Assembly: GCF_016734815.1 (NCBI RefSeq)
Contig: NZ_JAERQF010000042.1
Coordinates: 1-41,920 of the forward strand
Source: Hymenobacter rubidus
Lineage (GTDB): Bacteria > Bacteroidota > Bacteroidia > Cytophagales > Hymenobacteraceae
Direction: 5' to 3'
Length of the DNA: 41,920 nt
Below are positions 38,134-41,920 of the stretch, one piece after another. The number at the start of each line of letters is the position of its first letter. The first letter of the stretch is position 1. The translations under genes were made by a program, and so were the position numbers. The notes below the pieces were generated by a model, which did no database searches, had not been told where the DNA came from, and was given only the letters and a program-made list of their open reading frames with translations.

Positions 38134-38750
38134 CTAAAACGGCACCATCACTTTCACGCTGGCGTTGCGGCCAGGGTTGTAGATGCCACTCCGCCCGCCC
38201 GGTGTGTAGGTGTAGTACTCGAAGTATTTGAGCCGGTTGAGGTGGGCCTGGCAGGCCGTGTCCAGCACATTATCGACCTGCACAAATACCTGGGCCACGG
38301 GCCGCCCGGCCCGGCTCAGCCAGGTGGTGCCCGCGCCCAGGCCCAATAGCGCGTAGCCGGCGGTAGCCGTTTCGGTGTTGTCGAGGGCGTAAAAATGGGT
38401 TTCGCGGGCGCTGGCGTCCACGGTGGCCCGGCTCACGCCCGTTACCACCACTTCGCCGAGGTCGGCAGCAGTGGCGGTCAGGGCAAATTCGATATTTTGC
38501 TGCTGTTCATGTACCGCCCGCTCGGCGGGCTGGTACCCCAGCTGGCCCGCAGCCGCACCGGCCCAGCGGGTGCACGGGTTAGCTCAAAGCGGCCGGCTTC
38601 GTCGGCCGTAGCACCCAGCGCCGTGCCCACCACGCCCACGCTGGCGAATGGGACGGGTTGGCGCCGGGCATCGCGCAACGTCCCGCTAATGGCCATTTGA
38701 CCATAAACCAACTGTGGCAATCACAACGCCCATAATACTATAATCTTCAT
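38134..38750 (-). pseudogene. Broken TonB-dependent receptor gene
   Basis: From ATG 38750 the frame reads MKIIVLWAL, a TGA at 38721-38723, then LPQLVYGQMAISGTLRDARR: a signal peptide with one nonsense codon (Trp TGG to TGA would restore it). A carboxypeptidase-regulatory-like domain follows (PVPFASVGVVGTALGATADE), then a frameshift near 38540, after which another frame continues QQQNIEFALTA and LGEVVVTGVSRATVD, the start of the plug. The text then jumps straight to the last barrel strands (VFVQVDNVLDTACQAHLNRL ... GRNASVKVMVPF). Some 500 or more residues are missing. It lies downstream of mntH on the same strand and may once have been a metal-chelate receptor. Confidence 0.85.
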
Positions 38751-38784
38751 AGAGCATGAAGCGGTTCAGGAAAGGGCTCGCTTG

Positions 38785-38881
38785 CCGGTCCGACGCCTAC
38801 GGCATCGGACCGGTCGTCGGTCAACAGCCGTTGGCGCCTCGTTCGGGCGGCAGCCGGTCGGACGCCTACGCCGTCGGACCG
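38785..38881. repeat. Paired imperfect hairpins, family F
   Basis: Copy 1 at 38785-38813 pairs CCGGTCCGACGCC with GGCATCGGACCGG around a TAC loop; copy 2 at 38854-38881 repeats the motif in direct orientation with a few changes. They lie in the gap between mntH and the broken receptor. Confidence 0.7.
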
Positions 38882-38980
38882 AGCGGAACCGACTGCCTAA
38901 ACAACTTCCATTTACCAGATATAGTTGGGCAAAACCCGGCCTTTTAGCTGAAGAAACCGGCGTTTCGCCTCTCCCTAATC

Positions 38981-40360
38981 TTAGCCCGCCAGGGTTTGCC
39001 AGAGCAGGAATACGTTTAGCCCGATGATTAGTCCCGATACGCCCCAAGCCACCGCCTGCACCAGCGGACGGTTGGCAAAGACGCCCATTTTGGCTTTGCT
39101 GCCCGTAAAAAGCACCAGCGGCACCACCGCAAAGCTGAGCTGCAACGACAGCACCACCTGGCTAAACACCAGTAGCTGGCCGGTACCTTTTTCGCCGTAG
39201 AGCAGGGCTACCACCAAGGCGGGCACCACCGCAATCAGGCGGGTGATGAGGCGGCGCACCCAAGGCTTCATCTTCAGGTCCAGGAAGCCTTCCATCACAA
39301 TCTGGCCGGCGAGGGTGCCGGTCAGGGTCGAATTCTGGCCCGAAGCCAGCAGGGCAATGGCAAACAGCGCGCTGGCCGCGCCGGCGCCCAGCACCGGGCT
39401 CAGCAGTTTGTGGGCGTCGGCAATGTCGGCCACGGCCTCGTAGCCTTTGCCGTGGAAGGCGGCAGCCGCCGTCACCAGAATGGCCGCATTCACAAAAAAG
39501 GCCAGAAACAGCGCCACCGTCGAGTCGATGGTGGCGAACTTGATGGCCGAGCGTTTGCCGGGCTCGTCCTGGGGGAAGGCCCGCGTTTGCACAATGCTGG
39601 AGTGCAGGTAGAGGTTGTGTGGCATCACGGTAGCGCCCAGAATGCCGATGGCCACGTACAGCATTTTCGGGTTGGTGACTACCTCCAGGCGCGGCACCAA
39701 GCCTTTGCTCAGGGCCAGCCAGTCGGGGTGGGAGGCCACGATTTCGTAGAGAAAGCAGCCAAAAATCAGGAAAATCAGGCCCGCCACCAGGCTTTCGATG
39801 AGGCGGAAGCCCTTGTTCTGGAAAAACAGCACCACCAGCACATCCAGCGTAGTCAGCACCACGCCCCAGGCCAGCGGCAAGCCAAACAACAGGTTGAGCG
39901 CAATGGCCGAGCCAATGACTTCGGCCAAATCGCAGGCCGCAATGGCGATTTCGCACAAGAACCACAGCGCCAGGCTCACCGGGCGCGAGTAATGGTCGCG
40001 GCAGGCCTGGGCCAGGTCGCGGCCGGTCACGATGCCCAGCTTGGCGGCCAGGTGCTGGAGTAACATGGCAAACAGGTTGGAAATCAGCACCACCGAGAGC
40101 AGCGTATAGCCGTAGCGGGCCCCGCCGGCCAGGTCGGTTGCCCAGTTGCCAGGGTCCATGTAGCCCACGGCCACCAGCAAGCCCGGCCCCCAAAAGGCCA
40201 TGAGCTTGCGCCAGAACGAAGCATTGGCGGCCGGCACTTTGATGCTGGCGTACACTTCGCTGAGCGAGTTGCCCCGGCGGGCGTGGCGCCACCCCGTCTC
40301 GGCCACGGCCGGGGTAGCATCGGTAAGGGTGGAAGGCGGCACGTTTGTAAATTGATTCAA
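38981..40360 (-). CDS. mntH: NRAMP-family manganese/divalent metal importer MntH
   Basis: A 459-residue proton-coupled Mn(II)/Fe(II) importer of the inner membrane with eleven expected helices. Hallmarks: VGYMDPGNWATDLAGG in helix 1 (the DPGN metal site, about residue 68), ILGATVMPHNLYLHSSIVQT in helix 6 (MPH, about residue 250) and ASGQNSTLTGTLAGQIVMEG in helix 8. The frame begins at TTG 40360; a -7 box 3 bp ahead suggests the true start could be the GTG at 40342. A 22-bp inverted repeat lies just upstream in the position of an MntR operator. The downstream receptor gene has decayed. Confidence 0.95.
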   Translation of the reverse strand: MNQFTNVPPSTLTDATPAVAETGWRHARRGNSLSEVYASIKVPAANASFWRKLMAFWGPGLLVAVGYMDPGNWATDLAGGARYGYTLLSVVLISNLFAMLLQHLAAKLGIVTGRDLAQACRDHYSRPVSLALWFLCEIAIAACDLAEVIGSAIALNLLFGLPLAWGVVLTTLDVLVVLFFQNKGFRLIESLVAGLIFLIFGCFLYEIVASHPDWLALSKGLVPRLEVVTNPKMLYVAIGILGATVMPHNLYLHSSIVQTRAFPQDEPGKRSAIKFATIDSTVALFLAFFVNAAILVTAAAAFHGKGYEAVADIADAHKLLSPVLGAGAASALFAIALLASGQNSTLTGTLAGQIVMEGFLDLKMKPWVRRLITRLIAVVPALVVALLYGEKGTGQLLVFSQVVLSLQLSFAVVPLVLFTGSKAKMGVFANRPLVQAVAWGVSGLIIGLNVFLLWQTLAG

Positions 40361-40362
40361 AG

Positions 40363-40395
40363 CAAATCTAGTAATTTTTAGATTAGTCTAAAAAT
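40363..40395 (-). promoter_or_regulatory. mntH promoter with DtxR/MntR-type operator
   Basis: The -7 box TAGATTTG (40363-40370, minus strand) is a perfect TAnnTTTG. A perfect inverted repeat ATTTTTAGA / TCTAAAAAT with spacer TTAG (40374-40395) lies directly upstream of it, between the -7 and the expected -33 region. The form TTTAGnTTAnnCTAAA resembles metal-regulator boxes of the DtxR/MntR family, so Mn-bound repressor would block RNA polymerase. Confidence 0.7.
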
Positions 40396-40548
40396 AAATT
40401 TCGACTACCTTAAATACTTGTTTTCCCTGAAAAGGTTTCCTTATCCTCCAGGGTTTCTATAAGGAGCAGTTGCTTCGTTGTCTGGCACCTACCCGACATT
40501 TGCCCATACGCCAATAACCGAGAGCCGGCGTGCTCGCCGCCGGTAGCC

Positions 40549-40556
40549 GACCTTTG
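40549..40556 (+). promoter_or_regulatory. Candidate -7 box of the CDF gene (GACCTTTG)
   Basis: Seven of eight positions match TAnnTTTG, 18 bp before ATG 40575. Confidence 0.35.
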
Positions 40557-40574
40557 CGGTGAAATATCTTTTGC

Positions 40575-41561
40575 ATGACGTCTTCTCAAACCAAGCGCCG
40601 CCTGGGTCTGCTTTCCCTCGTGGTAAGCGTGGGGCTGGTGATTATCAAGTTCTACGCCTACCGCCTCACCCGCTCGCAGGCCGTCCTCACCGATGCGCTG
40701 GAAAGCATTATCAACGTGTTTACGAGCGGCTTTGCCCTCTATAGCCTGCACCTAGCCGGCCTACCCAAGGACGAAAACCATCCCTACGGCCACGGCAAAG
40801 TCGAGAACCTTTCGCTTGGGTTTGAGGGGGGATTGATTTTTATGGCCGGGGCTTTCATTCTGTACTCGGCCTCGAAGGGACTGCTGCACCCGCATCCGGT
40901 GGCGCGGCCCGACTGGGGGGTGCTGCTGCTGGCCAGCACGGCCGTGGTGAACCTGGCGGTGGGCCTGCTGTTGGTGCGCAACGGCAAGCGCCTGAACTCG
41001 GTGGCGCTGGTCGGCGATGGGCAGCACCTCTACATCGATGCGCTCACGTCCATCGTGTCGTCGGGGGCGCTGGTGCTGGTGGCGGCCACGGGCGTTGTGC
41101 GCTTCGACTCGGGCGCGGCCCTGCTGCTGGGCGGCTTCATCCTCGTAAATGGCTGGCGTATGCTGCGGCGCTCCATCTCGGGCCTAATGGACGAAACCGA
41201 TACCGCCATCGTAGCCGAAGTCATTGCCGAGCTCCAGGCCCAGCGCCGGGCTCCCTGGATTGATGTGCACAACCTGCGCGTGCAGCGCTACGGGGCCAAC
41301 CTGCACATCGACTGCCACATGCAGATGCCCTATTACTTCACCCTGGAGCAGGTGCACACCCAACTGCACCAGATAGAAGAGCTCATCAGGGCGCGGTTTG
41401 CCGTGGAAGTGGAGATGTTTGTGCACGCCGACCCTTGCACGTACGCGGCGTGCTCGCTTTGCCTGATGCCCGACTGCCCGGTGCGGCAGCACTCGTTTCA
41501 GCACGAGGTAACCTGGGATATTCACAACGCGGTGCGGAACGAGCGGCACCACCTCCAATAG
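40575..41561 (+). CDS. CDF-family cation exporter with Cys-rich C-terminal tail
   Basis: A 328-residue cation diffusion facilitator that exports divalent metal in exchange for protons. Six membrane helices are expected. Helix 2 has VLTDALESIINV and helix 5 has GDGQHLYIDALTS (HxxxD); between them is ENHPYGHGKVENLSLGFEGG. The second acidic residue of the usual helix 2 DxxxD pair appears to be Ser, so metal preference (Zn, Fe or Mn) is unclear. The cytosolic domain follows (about residues 200-290) and ends in an extra tail DPCTYAACSLCLMPDCPVRQ, with four Cys. Together with divergent mntH it suggests local control of metal balance. Confidence 0.88.
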   Translation: MTSSQTKRRLGLLSLVVSVGLVIIKFYAYRLTRSQAVLTDALESIINVFTSGFALYSLHLAGLPKDENHPYGHGKVENLSLGFEGGLIFMAGAFILYSASKGLLHPHPVARPDWGVLLLASTAVVNLAVGLLLVRNGKRLNSVALVGDGQHLYIDALTSIVSSGALVLVAATGVVRFDSGAALLLGGFILVNGWRMLRRSISGLMDETDTAIVAEVIAELQAQRRAPWIDVHNLRVQRYGANLHIDCHMQMPYYFTLEQVHTQLHQIEELIRARFAVEVEMFVHADPCTYAACSLCLMPDCPVRQHSFQHEVTWDIHNAVRNERHHLQ

Positions 41562-41628
41562 ATGAGCGACCCAGGGCGGGGGTGTAACGGCAGCTGTGGC
41601 GGTACGCTTGTTTTGCCCCGCACATCTT

Positions 41629-41798
41629 TAGAGCAGTTTCGGGGTCGTTGTATAGTAGCGCGAACTATGTAGTTCGCGTCGCCGCGCCGTTTGCCCTTTC
41701 CTAACGGCACGAGTTAACGGCGCGGGGTGCGCGAACTACACCGTTCGCGCTACTCCTGCCGTTGCTTCGGAATATACACTGATACCAAAACTGCCCTA
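41629..41798. repeat. REPIN-like palindromic element, family A, copy 4 (long form)
   Basis: Outer arms TAGAGCAGTTT (41629-41639) and AAAACTGCCCTA (41787-41798), then two inverted GTAG + CGCGAAC-type hairpins with a spacer of about 50 bp. It is drifted from copy 1 in arms and loops but keeps the order. It lies 67 bp after the CDF gene and does not touch a stop codon. I see no gene in the remaining 122 bp of the window. Confidence 0.88.
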
Positions 41799-41920
41799 GA
41801 ATACCTGCAATGGTTTTCCGTTAAGCACTCATGTAGAAGCAACCGTCATCATATGTTTGTGGTGGTACCCCATTGGGCCAAGCCACAGTTTGTCATTGGT
41901 CTTAAAGACCGTTCAGCATG

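Noticed and set aside
41799..41920. Possible start or end of another gene at the right edge
   Set aside because: A minus-strand frame is open for some 24 codons, but this is too short to judge and no motif is seen.

Overview
The window reads as a chromosomal segment of a GC-rich member of the Bacteroidota, most likely Hymenobacter or a close relative in the Cytophagales. The evidence is a type IX secretion (T9SS) C-terminal sorting domain, many short lipoproteins, TonB-dependent receptors, a BtuB/BtuG-type vitamin B12 uptake pair, a PafA-type phosphatase and -7 promoter boxes of the Bacteroidota form TAnnTTTG, often only a few bases from the start codon. No read-out of taxonomy was run; this is judged from protein character and composition.

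Layout. 1-9.4 kb: the end of a repeat-rich T9SS surface protein, then housekeeping genes (L-serine dehydratase alpha chain, MsrB, an RBBP9-type hydrolase, NAD(P)HX repair enzyme Nnr, a UbiA-like membrane protein, a DUF6766-like protein, inorganic pyrophosphatase, PafA phosphatase). 9.4-11.2 kb: a HAD phosphatase and a decayed FG-GAP/VCBS gene. 11.2-17.3 kb: a complete tripartite RND efflux operon (adaptor, HAE1 pump, outer-membrane factor). 17.3-21.7 kb: a MerC-like protein with a Cys-rich tail, a GNAT gene split by a 932-bp IS982-type insertion with a 6-bp target duplication, tRNA-Gly(CCC), a second GNAT and a lipoprotein with a dead hydrolase fold. 21.9-28.3 kb: a radical SAM protein carrying an in-frame palindromic insertion, then a copper-type locus (Met/His-rich outer-membrane protein, Csp-like 16-Cys bundle, HMA-AraC regulator) and a thioredoxin-like protein. 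28.6-33.1 kb: an AT-richer surface-glycan cluster (GT25, GT61, acyltransferase, GT2) bracketed by a 25-bp direct repeat, with an IS5-type transposase relic at its right side. 34.0-37.9 kb: a cobalamin riboswitch, a 36-codon membrane ORF, BtuB and a BtuG-like propeller lipoprotein. 38.1-41.6 kb: a multiply broken TonB receptor downstream of MntH with a DtxR/MntR-type operator, and a CDF cation exporter.

The most unusual theme is the density and placement of short palindromic elements. At least six families occur (A, GTAG + CGCGAACT hairpin pairs, four copies; B, GTCATGCAGAGCG type, two copies; C, CCTCACCCCC type; D, GTAG + GGGCGGGG type, two copies; E, a perfect 42-bp inverted repeat; F, paired CCGGTC hairpins). 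Families A and D have the architecture of REP/REPIN elements mobilised by RAYT (Y1) transposases: a GTAG foot followed by a hairpin, paired head to head. In several cases the TAG of the GTAG foot, or the end of the element, is the stop codon of the neighbouring gene, and one family B copy sits in frame inside a coding sequence. No RAYT gene is in the window.
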